Source: Brachyhypopomus gauderio (lineage: Eukaryota > Chordata > Actinopteri > Gymnotiformes > Hypopomidae). Taken from it: a DNA stretch of 64,000 bases. Shown piece after piece: positions 1 to 9,402 of this stretch. The notes beneath the pieces are model-generated. The model was not told where the DNA came from and ran no database searches. It saw nothing but the letters and a program-made list of their open reading frames with translations. Made by a program: the position numbers and the translations under genes. The stretch covers positions 124,001 through 188,000 of the forward strand of contig NW_027506915.1 of NCBI RefSeq assembly GCF_052324685.1, given 5' to 3'. How positions within the stretch are numbered: the stretch's first letter is position 1; the number at the start of each line of letters is the position of its first letter.

Positions 1-56
1 CTGGTATCTTTGTCAACGTCCTTGTTTCTGGATCTATGCTGCATGTGCGTCAGAAT

Positions 57-143
57 CCTTCGGTAGCTCAGATGGTAGAGCGGAGGACTGTAGAGGTTAA
101 AGCAGCAATCCTTAGGCCACCGGTTCAAATCCGGTTCGAAGGA
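57..143 (+). tRNA. tRNA-Tyr-GTA: tRNA-Tyr (GTA) with intron, unit 1 (reference)
   Basis: Decodes UAC/UAU in cytosolic translation. The gene is 87 bp: a 73-nt mature tRNA plus a 14-nt intron at 94-107, between positions 37 and 38, the standard site for eukaryotic nuclear introns removed by the tRNA splicing endonuclease. The cloverleaf is complete: acceptor CCTTCGG/TCGAAGG with a G7-U66 wobble, D stem GCTC/GAGC, anticodon loop CTGTAGA, T stem ACCGG/CCGGT, and discriminator A73. The internal Pol III promoter is sound, with an A box at 64-75 (TAGCTCAGATGG) and a B box at 122-132 (GGTTCAAATCC). A T7 terminator starts 7 nt downstream. CCA is not encoded, as is normal for eukaryotes. tRNA-Glu faces it 62 bp downstream. 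Confidence 0.98.
94..107 (+). other. 14-nt intron of tRNA-Tyr (example, unit 1)
   Basis: AGGTTAAAGCAGCA lies directly after position 37. All Tyr genes in the window carry it; unit 54 has one change (second base C). Confidence 0.93.
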
Positions 144-205
144 AGCTTCTTTTTTTCCAGGATATTACTGCCTTTAATGTCATGATGGGCAAAAAGTTTT
201 CTGTT
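144..205. terminator. Convergent Pol III terminators between Tyr and Glu (example, unit 1)
   Basis: The + strand T7 at 150-156 begins 7 nt after tRNA-Tyr and should stop it. The A5 at 191-195 is a T5 on the - strand, 11 nt past the end of tRNA-Glu, and should stop that gene. The 62-63 bp gap and both T runs are kept in every unit. The Tyr run is 7 T in units of one class, 8 T in another, and 9 T in unit 64. Confidence 0.9.
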
Positions 206-277
206 TTCCCTGACCGGGAATCGAACCCGGGCCGCGGCGGTGAGAGCGCCGAATCCTAGCCACTAGACCATCAGGGA
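206..277 (-). tRNA. tRNA-Glu-CTC: tRNA-Glu (CTC), unit 1 (reference)
   Basis: Decodes GAG. The gene is 72 bp on the - strand, with acceptor TCCCTGA/TCAGGGA, anticodon stem CGGCG/CGCCG, loop CTCTCAC with CTC at 34-36, T stem CCGGG/CCCGG, and discriminator A. The internal promoter has an A box reading TGGTCTAGTGG at about 260-270 and a B box GGTTCGATTCC at 217-227. The sequence is very close to the common vertebrate tRNA-Glu(CTC), with A7 and C20 as differences found in all units. A T5 terminator on the - strand lies at 191-195. It is convergent with tRNA-Tyr and divergent from tRNA-Lys. Confidence 0.98.
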
Positions 278-481
278 CAGCGATGTTATGCTAATGGATG
301 AAGGCCTTTACATGAGTTCTGGCTGGCCGTTATTCATGAGTGAAGAAAGACCAGAATGTGGGTTATTCGTGACCACACCAGAACATGTGGACCTTTTTGT
401 GTCAAGACTGTCAAATGCTTCCCATGTCAGAGGTCAAGAATATCTGGACATGTTCTGAATCACAGAGCAAGGCTAAACGTA
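278..481. other. Divergent Glu-Lys spacer (204 bp, example from unit 1)
   Basis: This is the shared 5' flank of tRNA-Glu (-) and tRNA-Lys (+). I see no TATA-like box in a fixed place and no coding signal. It is kept at near identity in all units. An octamer-like ATGCTAAT lies at 288-295, but many units keep only part of it, so I give it no function. One T5 run at 392-396 could stop + strand read-through. Confidence 0.6.
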
Positions 482-554
482 GCCTGGATAGCTCAGTCGG
501 TAGAGCATCATACTTTTAATCTGAGGGTCCAGGGTTCAAGTCCCTGTTCAGGCG
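482..554 (+). tRNA. tRNA-Lys-TTT: tRNA-Lys (TTT), unit 1, U30 variant
   Basis: Differs from the unit 2 reference by G30 to T, which leaves a U30-C40 mismatch next to the closing pair of the anticodon stem. The same variant recurs in units 13, 14, 18, 22 and 26. In these units the spacer T4 some 57 nt downstream is also lost, so the first T4 lies about 120 nt past the gene (675-678). Confidence 0.9.
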
Positions 555-1026
555 TTGAACTTTACATGACCGTCAGCTCTTGAGCACCGTTCACTCATCG
601 TCAGGCAGACTATTGGATTAAGCTGAACTTCCAGCTTTACATCTGCCTACCTGTGACTTCCTTGTCATTAATTATTTTGTCTATGTCCTTGTTAATGATG
701 AAAAAAAAAACACCAATTAAAGCCACTCAGCCTTTCCTTTCTCTCTCTCTCTATGTGACATCACAATAGATTTTCTCAAAAAGCAATTCAAATTGTTCTA
801 ACCATTGGTGGGACCAACCCGTGGCCTTTTACCATCCACGTGTCCAAAATGCAGTACGCATGCCAATGTTGTTAACAGACATACGTGTTGGTAGCTCTAC
901 ATGTCCAACTGGTACAGTGTGAGGTTTCCTCTTTGGTGGACCTTAAAGAGTTGAAAAAGCCACAACCGAACTGGTATCTTTGTCAACGTCCTTGTTTCTG
1001 GATCTATGCTGCATGTGCGTCAGAAT
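555..1026. other. Lys-Tyr spacer, gene-free (472 bp, example from unit 1)
   Basis: It holds no gene. In order: an optional segment of about 60 bp after about 570, absent from the 12 short units; a T4 at 675-678; an A run at 701-710; a CT repeat at about 741-752; a CRE-like TGACATCA at 756-763; and an E-box CACGTG at 837-842. The last two are kept in the units I read, but as the whole spacer is homogenised this does not show function. A stretch at 890-925 loosely resembles an A box but has no tRNA fold that I can draw. Confidence 0.6.
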
Positions 1027-1113
1027 CCTTCGGTAGCTCAGATGGTAGAGCGGAGGACTGTAGAGGTTAAAGCAGCAATCCTTAGGCCACCGGTTCAAAT
1101 CCGGTTCGAAGGA
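1027..1113 (+). tRNA. tRNA-Tyr-GTA: tRNA-Tyr (GTA), unit 2
   Basis: As unit 1; T8 terminator. Confidence 0.97.
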
Positions 1114-1176
1114 AGCTTCTTTTTTTTCCAGGATATTACTGCCTTTAATGTCATGATGAGCAAAAAGTTTTCTGTT

Positions 1177-1248
1177 TTCCCTGACCGGGAATCGAACCCG
1201 GGCCGCGGCGGTGAGAGCGCCGAATCCTAGCCACTAGACCATCAGGGA
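1177..1248 (-). tRNA. tRNA-Glu-CTC: tRNA-Glu (CTC), unit 2
   Basis: As unit 1. Confidence 0.97.
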
Positions 1249-1452
1249 CAGCGATGTTATGCTAATGGATGAAGGCCTTTACATGAGTTCTGGCTGGCCG
1301 TTATTCATGAGTGAAGAAAGACCAGAATGTGGGTTATTCGTGACCACACCAGAACATGTGGACCTTTTTGTGTCAAGACTGTCAAATGCTTCCCATGTCA
1401 GAGGTCAAGAATATCTGGACATGTTCTGAATCACAGAGCAAGGCTAAACGTA

Positions 1453-1525
1453 GCCTGGATAGCTCAGTCGGTAGAGCATCAGACTTTTAATCTGAGGGTC
1501 CAGGGTTCAAGTCCCTGTTCAGGCG
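1453..1525 (+). tRNA. tRNA-Lys-TTT: tRNA-Lys (TTT), unit 2 (reference)
   Basis: Decodes AAA/AAG. The gene is 73 bp and intronless: acceptor GCCTGGA/TTCAGGC with a G6-U67 wobble, D stem GCTC/GAGC, anticodon stem TCAGA/TCTGA, loop CTTTTAA with TTT at 34-36, T stem CAGGG/CCCTG, and discriminator G73. The A box TAGCTCAGTCGG and B box GGTTCAAGTCC are both perfect. Unlike Tyr and Glu it has no T4 close behind it; the first, at 1585-1588, is 60 nt downstream, so either a weak non-T4 stop such as the nearby CTTTAC is used or the primary transcript has a long 3' trailer. A short spacer follows. Confidence 0.98.
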
Positions 1526-1937
1526 TTGAACTTTACATGACCGTCAGCTTGTCTGCCTACCTGTGACTTCCTTGTCATTAATTATTTTGTCTATGTCCTT
1601 GTTAATGATGACAAAAAAAAACACCAATTAAAGCCACTCAGCCTTTCCTTTCTCTCTCTCTCTATGTGACATCACAATAGATTTTCTCAAAAAGCAATTC
1701 AAATTGTTCTAACCATTGGTGGGACCAACCCGTGGCCTTTTACCATCCACGTGTCCAAAATGCAGTACGCATGCCAATGTTGTTAACAGACATACGTGTT
1801 GGTAGCTCTACATGTCCAACTGGTACAGTGTGAGGTTTCCTCTTTGGTGGACCTTAAAGAGTTGAAAAAGCCACAACCGAACTGGTATCTTTGTCAACGT
1901 CCTTGTTTCTGGATCTACGCTGCATGTGCGTCAGAAT

Positions 1938-2024
1938 CCTTCGGTAGCTCAGATGGTAGAGCGGAGGACTGTAGAGGTTAAAGCAGCAATCCTTAGGCCA
2001 CCGGTTCAAATCCGGTTCGAAGGA
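1938..2024 (+). tRNA. tRNA-Tyr-GTA: tRNA-Tyr (GTA), unit 3
   Basis: As unit 1; T8 terminator. Confidence 0.97.
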
Positions 2025-2087
2025 AGCTTCTTTTTTTTCCAGGATATTACTGCCTTTAATGTCATGATGAGCAAAAAGTTTTCTGTT

Positions 2088-2159
2088 TTCCCTGACCGGG
2101 AATCGAACCCGGGCCGCGGCGGTGAGAGCGCCGAATCCTAGCCACTAGACCATCAGGGA
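2088..2159 (-). tRNA. tRNA-Glu-CTC: tRNA-Glu (CTC), unit 3
   Basis: As unit 1. Confidence 0.97.
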
Positions 2160-2363
2160 CAGCGATGTTATGCTAATGGATGAAGGCCTTTACATGAGTT
2201 CTGGCTGGCCGTTATTCATGAGTGAAGAAAGACCAGAATGTGGGTTATTCGTGACCGCACCAGAACATGTGGACCTTTTTGTGTCAAGACTGTCAAATGC
2301 TTCCCATGTCAGAGGTCAAGAATATCTGGACATGTTCTGAATCACAGAGCAAGGCTAAACGTA

Positions 2364-2436
2364 GCCTGGATAGCTCAGTCGGTAGAGCATCAGACTTTTA
2401 ATCTGAGGGTCCAGGGTTCAAGTCCCTGTTCAGGCG
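2364..2436 (+). tRNA. tRNA-Lys-TTT: tRNA-Lys (TTT), unit 3
   Basis: As unit 2; short spacer follows. Confidence 0.97.
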
Positions 2437-2847
2437 TTGAACTTTACATGACCGTCAGCTTGTCTGCCTACCTGTGACTTCCTTGTCATTAATTATTTTG
2501 TCTATGTCCTTGTTAATGATGACAAAAAAAACAACAATTAAAGCCACTCAGCCTTTCCTTTCTCTCTCTCTCTATGTGACATCACAATAGATTTTCTCAA
2601 AAAGCAATTCAAATTGTTCTAACCATTGGTGGGACCAACCCGTGGCCTTTTACCATCCACGTGTCCAAAATGCAGTACGCATGCCAATGTTGTTAACAGA
2701 CATACGTGTTGGTAGCTCTACATGTCCAACTGGTACAGTGTGAGGTTTCCTCTTTGGTGGACCTTAAAGAGTTGAAAAAGCCACAACCGAACTGGTATCT
2801 TTGTCAACGTCCTTGTTTCTGGATCTATGCTGCATGTGCGTCAGAAT

Positions 2848-2934
2848 CCTTCGGTAGCTCAGATGGTAGAGCGGAGGACTGTAGAGGTTAAAGCAGCAAT
2901 CCTTAGGCCACCGGTTCAAATCCGGTTCGAAGGA
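2848..2934 (+). tRNA. tRNA-Tyr-GTA: tRNA-Tyr (GTA), unit 4
   Basis: As unit 1; T8 terminator. Confidence 0.97.
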
Positions 2935-2997
2935 AGCTTCTTTTTTTTCCAGGATATTACTGCCCTTAATGTCATGATGAGCAAAAAGTTTTCTGTT

Positions 2998-3069
2998 TTC
3001 CCTGACCGGGAATCGAACCCGGGCCGCGGCGGTGAGAGCGCCGAATCCTAGCCACTAGACCATCAGGGA
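2998..3069 (-). tRNA. tRNA-Glu-CTC: tRNA-Glu (CTC), unit 4
   Basis: As unit 1. Confidence 0.97.
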
Positions 3070-3273
3070 CAGCTATGTTATGCTAATGAATGAAGACTTT
3101 TACATGAGTTCTGGCTGGCCGTTATTCATGAGTGAAGAAAGACCAGAATGTGGGTTATTCGTGACCACACCAGAACATGTGGACCTTTTTGTGTCAAGAC
3201 TGTCAAATGCTTCCCATGTCAGAGGTCAAGAATATCTGGACATGTTCTGAATCACAGAGCAAGGCTAAACGTA

Positions 3274-3346
3274 GCCTGGATAGCTCAGTCAGTAGAGCAT
3301 CAGACTTTTAATCTGAGGGTCCAGGGTTCAAGTCCCTGTTCAGGCG
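3274..3346 (+). tRNA. tRNA-Lys-TTT: tRNA-Lys (TTT), unit 4, A18 variant
   Basis: The near-invariant G18 of the D loop is A. This should weaken the D-loop/T-loop contact and alters the A box. Long spacer follows. Confidence 0.88.
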
Positions 3347-3369
3347 TTGAACTTTACATGACCGTCAGC

Positions 3370-3430
3370 TCTTGAGCACCGTTCACTTATCGTCAGGCAG
3401 GCTTTTGGATTAAGCTGAACTTCCAGCTTT
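3370..3430. repeat. About 60-bp optional segment that defines long units (example, unit 4)
   Basis: It is present in 970-bp units and missing in 910-bp units. CAGCT lies near each edge, so the loss may have come from pairing at a short direct repeat, though the join is not an exact fit. The segment carries the nearest T4 after tRNA-Lys (3403-3406). Confidence 0.8.
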
Positions 3431-3819
3431 ACGTCTGCCTACCTGTGACTTCCTTGTCATTAATTATTTTGTCTATGTCCTTGTTAATGATGACAAAAAA
3501 AAACACCAATTAAAGCCACTCAGCCTTTCCTTTCTCTCTCTCTCTATGTGACATCACAATAGATTTTCTCAAAAAGCAATTCAAATTGTTCTAACCATTG
3601 GTGGGACCAACCCGTGGCCTTTTACCATCCACGTGTCCAAAATGCAGTACGCATGCCAATGTTGTTAACAGACATACGTGTTGGTAGCTCTACATGTCCA
3701 ACTGGTACAGTGTGAGGTTTCCTCTTTGGTGGACCTTAAAGAGTTGAAAAAGCCACAACCGAACTGGTATCTTTGTCAACGTCCTTGTTTCTGGATCTAT
3801 GCTGCATGTGCGTCAGAAT

Positions 3820-3906
3820 CCTTCGGTAGCTCAGATGGTAGAGCGGAGGACTGTAGAGGTTAAAGCAGCAATCCTTAGGCCACCGGTTCAAATCCGGTTC
3901 GAAGGA
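3820..3906 (+). tRNA. tRNA-Tyr-GTA: tRNA-Tyr (GTA), unit 5
   Basis: As unit 1; T7 terminator. Confidence 0.97.
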
Positions 3907-3968
3907 AGCTTCTTTTTTTCCAGGATATTACTGCCTTTAATGTCATGATGGGCAAAAAGTTTTCTGTT

Positions 3969-4040
3969 TTCCCTGACCGGGAATCGAACCCGGGCCGCGG
4001 CGGTGAGAGCGCCGAATCCTAGCCACTAGACCATCAGGGA
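3969..4040 (-). tRNA. tRNA-Glu-CTC: tRNA-Glu (CTC), unit 5
   Basis: As unit 1. Confidence 0.97.
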
Positions 4041-4244
4041 CAGCGATGTTATGCTAATGAATGAAGGCTTTCACATGAGTTCTGGCTGGCCGTTATTCAT
4101 GAGTGAAGAAAGACCAGAATGTGGGTTATTCGTGACCACACCAGAACATGTGGACCTTTTTGTGTCAAGACTGTCAAATGCTTCCCATGTCAGAGGTCAA
4201 GAATATATGGACATGTTCTGAATCACAGAGCAAGGCTAAACGTA

Positions 4245-4317
4245 GCCTGGATAGCTCAGTCGGTAGAGCATCAGACTTTTAATCTGAGGGTCCAGGGTTC
4301 AAGTCCCTGTTCAGGCG
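4245..4317 (+). tRNA. tRNA-Lys-TTT: tRNA-Lys (TTT), unit 5
   Basis: As unit 2; short spacer follows. Confidence 0.97.
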
Positions 4318-4728
4318 TTGAACTTTACATGACCGTCAGCTTGTCTGCCTACCTGTGACTTCCTTGTCATTAATTATTTTGTCTATGTCCTTGTTAATGA
4401 TGAAAAAAAAAACACCAATTAAAGCCACTCAGCCTTTCCTTTCTCTCTCTCTCTATGTGACATCACAATAGATTTTCTCAAAAAGCAATTCAAATTGTTC
4501 TAACCATTGGTGGGACCAACCCGTGGCCTTTTACCATCCACGTGTCCAAAATGCAGTACGCATGCCAATGTTGTTAACAGACATACGTGTTGGTAGCTCT
4601 ACATGTCCAACTGGTACAGTGTGAGGTTTCCTCTTTGGTGGACCTTAAAGAGTTGAAAAAGCCACAACCGAACTGGTATCTTTGTCAACGTCCTTGTTTC
4701 TGGATCTATGCTGCATGTGCGTCAGAAT

Positions 4729-4815
4729 CCTTCGGTAGCTCAGATGGTAGAGCGGAGGACTGTAGAGGTTAAAGCAGCAATCCTTAGGCCACCGGTTCAA
4801 ATCCGGTTCGAAGGA
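4729..4815 (+). tRNA. tRNA-Tyr-GTA: tRNA-Tyr (GTA), unit 6
   Basis: As unit 1; T7 terminator. Confidence 0.97.
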
Positions 4816-4877
4816 AGCTTCTTTTTTTCCAGGATATTACTGCCTTTAATGTCATGATGAGCAAAAAGTTTTCTGTT

Positions 4878-4949
4878 TTCCCTGACCGGGAATCGAACCC
4901 GGGCCGCGGCGGTGAGAGCGCCGAATCCTAGCCACTAGACCATCAGGGA
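4878..4949 (-). tRNA. tRNA-Glu-CTC: tRNA-Glu (CTC), unit 6
   Basis: As unit 1. Confidence 0.97.
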
Positions 4950-5153
4950 CAGCGATGTTATGCTAATGGATGAAGGCTTTTACATGAGTTCTGGCTGGCC
5001 GTTATTCATGAGTGAAGAAAGACCAGAATGTGGGTTATTCGTGACCACACCAGAACATGTGGACCTTTTTGTGTCAAGACTGTCAAATGCTTCCCATGTC
5101 AGAGGTCAAGAATATCTGGACATGTTCTGAATCACAGAGCAAGGCTAAACGTA

Positions 5154-5226
5154 GCCTGGATAGCTCAGTCGGTAGAGCATCAGACTTTTAATCTGAGGGT
5201 CCAGGGTTCAAGTCCCTGTTCAGGCG
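5154..5226 (+). tRNA. tRNA-Lys-TTT: tRNA-Lys (TTT), unit 6
   Basis: As unit 2; long spacer follows. Confidence 0.97.
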
Positions 5227-5699
5227 TTGAACTTTACATGACCGTCAGCTCTTGAGCACCGTTCACTCATCGTCAGGCAGGCTTTTGGATTAAGCTGAAC
5301 TTCCAGCTTTACGTCTGCCTACCTGTGACTTCCTTGTCATTAATTATTTTGTCTATGTCCTTGTTAATGATGACAAAAAAAAACACCAATTAAAGCCACT
5401 CAGCCTTTCCTTTCTCTCTCTCTCTATGTGACATCACAATAGATTTTCTCAAAAAGCAATTCAAATTGTTCTAACCATTGGTGGGACCAACCCGTGGCCT
5501 TTTACCATCCACGTGTCCAAAATGCAGTACGCATGCCAATGTTGTTAACAGACATACGTGTTGGTAGCTCTACATGTCCAACTGGTACAGTGTGAGGTTT
5601 CCTCTTTGGTGGACCTTAAAGAGTTGAAAAAGCCACAACCGAACTGGTATCTTTGTCAACGTCCTTGTTTCTGGATCTATGCTGCATGTGCGTCAGAAT

Positions 5700-5786
5700 C
5701 CTTCGGTAGCTCAGATGGTAGAGCGGAGGACTGTAGAGGTTAAAGCAGCAATCCTTAGGCCACCGGTTCAAATCCGGTTCGAAGGA
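5700..5786 (+). tRNA. tRNA-Tyr-GTA: tRNA-Tyr (GTA), unit 7
   Basis: As unit 1; T8 terminator. Confidence 0.97.
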
Positions 5787-5849
5787 AGCTTCTTTTTTTT
5801 CCAGGATATTACTGCCTTTAATGTCATGATGAGCAAAAAGTTTTCTGTT

Positions 5850-5921
5850 TTCCCTGACCGGGAATCGAACCCGGGCCGCGGCGGTGAGAGCGCCGAATCC
5901 TAGCCACTAGACCATCAGGGA
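5850..5921 (-). tRNA. tRNA-Glu-CTC: tRNA-Glu (CTC), unit 7
   Basis: As unit 1. Confidence 0.97.
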
Positions 5922-6125
5922 CAGCGATGTTATGCTAATGGATGAAGGCCTTTACATGAGTTCTGGCTGGCCGTTATTCATGAGTGAAGAAAGACCAGAA
6001 TGTGGGTTATTCGTGACCACACCAGAACATGTGGACCTTTTTGTGTCAAGACTGTCAAATGCTTCCCATGTCAGAGGTCAAGAATATCTGGACATGTTCT
6101 GAATCACAGAGCAAGGCTAAACGTA

Positions 6126-6198
6126 GCCTGGATAGCTCAGTCGGTAGAGCATCAGACTTTTAATCTGAGGGTCCAGGGTTCAAGTCCCTGTTCAGGCG
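6126..6198 (+). tRNA. tRNA-Lys-TTT: tRNA-Lys (TTT), unit 7
   Basis: As unit 2; short spacer follows. Confidence 0.97.
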
Positions 6199-6610
6199 TT
6201 GAACTTTACATGACCGTCAGCTTGTCTGCCTACCTGTGACTTCCTTGTCATTAATTATTTTGTCTATGTCCTTGTTAATGATGACAAAAAAAAACACCAA
6301 TTAAAGCCACTCAGCCTTTCCTTTCTCTCTCTCTCTATGTGACATCACAATAGATTTTCTCAAAAAGCAATTCAAATTGTTCTAACCATTGGTGGGACCA
6401 ACCCGTGGCCTTTTACCATCCACGTGTCCAAAATGCAGTACGCATGCCAATGTTGTTAACAGACATACGTGTTGGTAGCTCTACATGTCCAACTGGTACA
6501 GTGTGAGGTTTCCTCTTTGGTGGACCTTAAAGAGTTGAAAAAGCCACAACCGAACTGGTATCTTTGTCAACGTCCTTGTTTCTGGATCTACGCTGCATGT
6601 GCGTCAGAAT

Positions 6611-6697
6611 CCTTCGGTAGCTCAGATGGTAGAGCGGAGGACTGTAGAGGTTAAAGCAGCAATCCTTAGGCCACCGGTTCAAATCCGGTTCGAAGGA
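6611..6697 (+). tRNA. tRNA-Tyr-GTA: tRNA-Tyr (GTA), unit 8
   Basis: As unit 1; T8 terminator. Confidence 0.97.
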
Positions 6698-6760
6698 AGC
6701 TTCTTTTTTTTCCAGGATATTACTGCCTTTAATGTCATGATGAGCAAAAAGTTTTCTGTT

Positions 6761-6832
6761 TTCCCTGACCGGGAATCGAACCCGGGCCGCGGCGGTGAGA
6801 GCGCCGAATCCTAGCCACTAGACCATCAGGGA
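6761..6832 (-). tRNA. tRNA-Glu-CTC: tRNA-Glu (CTC), unit 8
   Basis: As unit 1. Confidence 0.97.
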
Positions 6833-7036
6833 CAGCGATGTTATGCTAATGGATGAAGGCCTTTACATGAGTTCTGGCTGGCCGTTATTCATGAGTGAAG
6901 AAAGACCAGAATGTGGGTTATTCGTGACCGCACCAGAACATGTGGACCTTTTTGTGTCAAGACTGTCAAATGCTTCCCATGTCAGAGGTCAAGAATATCT
7001 GGACATGTTCTGAATCACAGAGCAAGGCTAAACGTA

Positions 7037-7109
7037 GCCTGGATAGCTCAGTCGGTAGAGCATCAGACTTTTAATCTGAGGGTCCAGGGTTCAAGTCCCT
7101 GTTCAGGCG
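7037..7109 (+). tRNA. tRNA-Lys-TTT: tRNA-Lys (TTT), unit 8
   Basis: As unit 2; short spacer follows. Confidence 0.97.
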
Positions 7110-7520
7110 TTGAACTTTACATGACCGTCAGCTTGTCTGCCTACCTGTGACTTCCTTGTCATTAATTATTTTGTCTATGTCCTTGTTAATGATGACAAAA
7201 AAAACAACAATTAAAGCCACTCAGCCTTTCCTTTCTCTCTCTCTCTATGTGACATCACAATAGATTTTCTCAAAAAGCAATTCAAATTGTTCTAACCATT
7301 GGTGGGACCAACCCGTGGCCTTTTACCATCCACGTGTCCAAAATGCAGTACGCATGCCAATGTTGTTAACAGACATACGTGTTGGTAGCTCTACATGTCC
7401 AACTGGTACAGTGTGAGGTTTCCTCTTTGGTGGACCTTAAAGAGTTGAAAAAGCCACAACCGAACTGGTATCTTTGTCAACGTCCTTGTTTCTGGATCTA
7501 TGCTGCATGTACGTCAGAAT

Positions 7521-7607
7521 CCTTCGGTAGCTCAGATGGTAGAGCGGAGGACTGTAGAGGTTAAAGCAGCAATCCTTAGGCCACCGGTTCAAATCCGGTT
7601 CGAAGGA
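7521..7607 (+). tRNA. tRNA-Tyr-GTA: tRNA-Tyr (GTA), unit 9
   Basis: As unit 1; T8 terminator. Confidence 0.97.
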
Positions 7608-7670
7608 AGCTTCTTTTTTTTCCAGGATATTACTGCCCTTAATGTCATGATGAGCAAAAAGTTTTCTGTT

Positions 7671-7742
7671 TTCCCTGACCGGGAATCGAACCCGGGCCGC
7701 GGCGGTGAGAGCGCCGAATCCTAGCCACTAGACCATCAGGGA
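7671..7742 (-). tRNA. tRNA-Glu-CTC: tRNA-Glu (CTC), unit 9
   Basis: As unit 1. Confidence 0.97.
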
Positions 7743-7946
7743 CAGCTATGTTATGCTAATGAATGAAGACTTTTACATGAGTTCTGGCTGGCCGTTATTC
7801 ATGAGTGAAGAAAGACCAGAATGTGGGTTATTCGTGACCACACCAGAACATGTGGACCTTTTTGTGTCAAGACTGTCAAATGCTTCCCATGTCAGAGGTC
7901 AAGAATATCTGGACATGTTCTGAATCACAGAGCAAGGCTAAACGTA

Positions 7947-8019
7947 GCCTGGATAGCTCAGTCGGTAGAGCATCAGACTTTTAATCTGAGGGTCCAGGGT
8001 TCAAGTCCCTGTTCAGGCG
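7947..8019 (+). tRNA. tRNA-Lys-TTT: tRNA-Lys (TTT), unit 9
   Basis: As unit 2; long spacer follows. Confidence 0.97.
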
Positions 8020-8492
8020 TTGAACTTTACATGACCGTCAGCTCTTGAGCACCGTTCACTTATCGTCAGGCAGGCTTTTGGATTAAGCTGAACTTCCAGC
8101 TTTACGTCTGCCTACCTGTGACTTCCTTGTCATTAATTATTTTGTCTATGTCCTTGTTAATGATGACAAAAAAAAACACCAATTAAAGCCACTCAGCCTT
8201 TCCTTTCTCTCTCTCTCTATGTGACATCACAATAGATTTTCTCAAAAAGCAATTCAAATTGTTCTAACCATTGGTGGGACCAACCCGTGGCCTTTTACCA
8301 TCCACGTGTCCAAAATGCAGTACGCATGCCAATGTTGTTAACAGACATACGTGTTGGTAGCTCTACATGTCCAACTGGTACAGTGTGAGGTTTCCTCTTT
8401 GGTGGACCTTAAAGAGTTGAAAAAGCCACAACCGAACTGGTATCTTTGTCAACGTCCTTGTTTCTGGATCTATGCTGCATGTGCGTCAGAAT

Positions 8493-8579
8493 CCTTCGGT
8501 AGCTCAGATGGTAGAGCGGAGGACTGTAGAGGTTAAAGCAGCAATCCTTAGGCCACCGGTTCAAATCCGGTTCGAAGGA
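8493..8579 (+). tRNA. tRNA-Tyr-GTA: tRNA-Tyr (GTA), unit 10
   Basis: As unit 1; T7 terminator. Confidence 0.97.
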
Positions 8580-8641
8580 AGCTTCTTTTTTTCCAGGATA
8601 TTACTGCCTTTAATGTCATGATGGGCAAAAAGTTTTCTGTT

Positions 8642-8713
8642 TTCCCTGACCGGGAATCGAACCCGGGCCGCGGCGGTGAGAGCGCCGAATCCTAGCCACT
8701 AGACCATCAGGGA
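8642..8713 (-). tRNA. tRNA-Glu-CTC: tRNA-Glu (CTC), unit 10
   Basis: As unit 1. Confidence 0.97.
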
Positions 8714-8917
8714 CAGCGATGTTATGCTAATGAATGAAGGCTTTCACATGAGTTCTGGCTGGCCGTTATTCATGAGTGAAGAAAGACCAGAATGTGGGTT
8801 ATTCGTGACCACACCAGAACATGTGGACCTTTTTGTGTCAAGACTGTCAAATGCTTCCCATGTCAGAGGTCAAGAATATATGGACATGTTCTGAATCACA
8901 GAGCAAGGCTAAACGTA

Positions 8918-8990
8918 GCCTGGATAGCTCAGTCGGTAGAGCATCAGACTTTTAATCTGAGGGTCCAGGGTTCAAGTCCCTGTTCAGGCG
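8918..8990 (+). tRNA. tRNA-Lys-TTT: tRNA-Lys (TTT), unit 10
   Basis: As unit 2; short spacer follows. Confidence 0.97.
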
Positions 8991-9402
8991 TTGAACTTTA
9001 CATGACCGTCAGCTTGTCTGCCTACCTGTGACTTCCTTGTCATTAATTATTTTGTCTATGTCCTTGTTAATGATGACAAAAAAAAACACCAATTAAAGCC
9101 ACTCAGCCTTTCCTTTCTCTCTCTCTCTATGTGACATCACAATAGATTTTCTCAAAAAGCAATTCAAATTGTTCTAACCATTGGTGGGACCAACCCGTGG
9201 CCTTTTACCATCCACGTGTCCAAAATGCAGTACGCATGCCAATGTTGTTAACAGACATACGTGTTGGTAGCTCTACATGTCCAACTGGTACAGTGTGAGG
9301 TTTCCTCTTTGGTGGACCTTAAAGAGTTGAAAAAGCCACAACCGAACTGGTATCTTTGTCAACGTCCTTGTTTCTGGATCTACGCTGCATGTGCGTCAGA
9401 AT

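Larger units (their letters stand above)
1327..5999. repeat. Higher-order block, copy 1 (units 2-6, offset 4,673 bp)
   Basis: Units 2-5 match units 7-10 at an offset of exactly 4,673 bp. Two rare markers prove the pairing: a G in place of A at 2257 and 6930, and an A in place of C at 4207 and 8880. The order of short, short, long, short units is also the same. The fifth unit does not match (unit 6 long, unit 11 short), so only about four units are shared. Confidence 0.8.

Noticed and set aside
288-295. POU-type octamer upstream of tRNA-Glu
   Set aside because: ATGCTAAT is an imperfect match, and its surroundings vary between units (ATGTTATG or ATGGAATG before it) with no sign of constraint.
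356-583. Open frame of 75-79 codons recurring in every unit over the Glu-Lys spacer and tRNA-Lys
   Set aside because: It runs through the whole tRNA-Lys gene, has no family likeness, and persists only because units are near identical. Changes in it are freely missense.
890-925. Fourth, decayed tRNA gene in the Lys-Tyr spacer
   Set aside because: There is an A-box-like GGTAGCTC, but no B box or cloverleaf that I can draw.
885-1070. Open frame of 61 codons before and into tRNA-Tyr, in most units
   Set aside because: It ends inside the tRNA intron and is broken without consequence in units 52, 55 and 61 by single spacer changes.
1006-1230. Open frame of 70-77 codons across tRNA-Tyr and antisense to tRNA-Glu
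   Set aside because: Its presence depends only on the T-run length after tRNA-Tyr (8 T open, 7 T closed).
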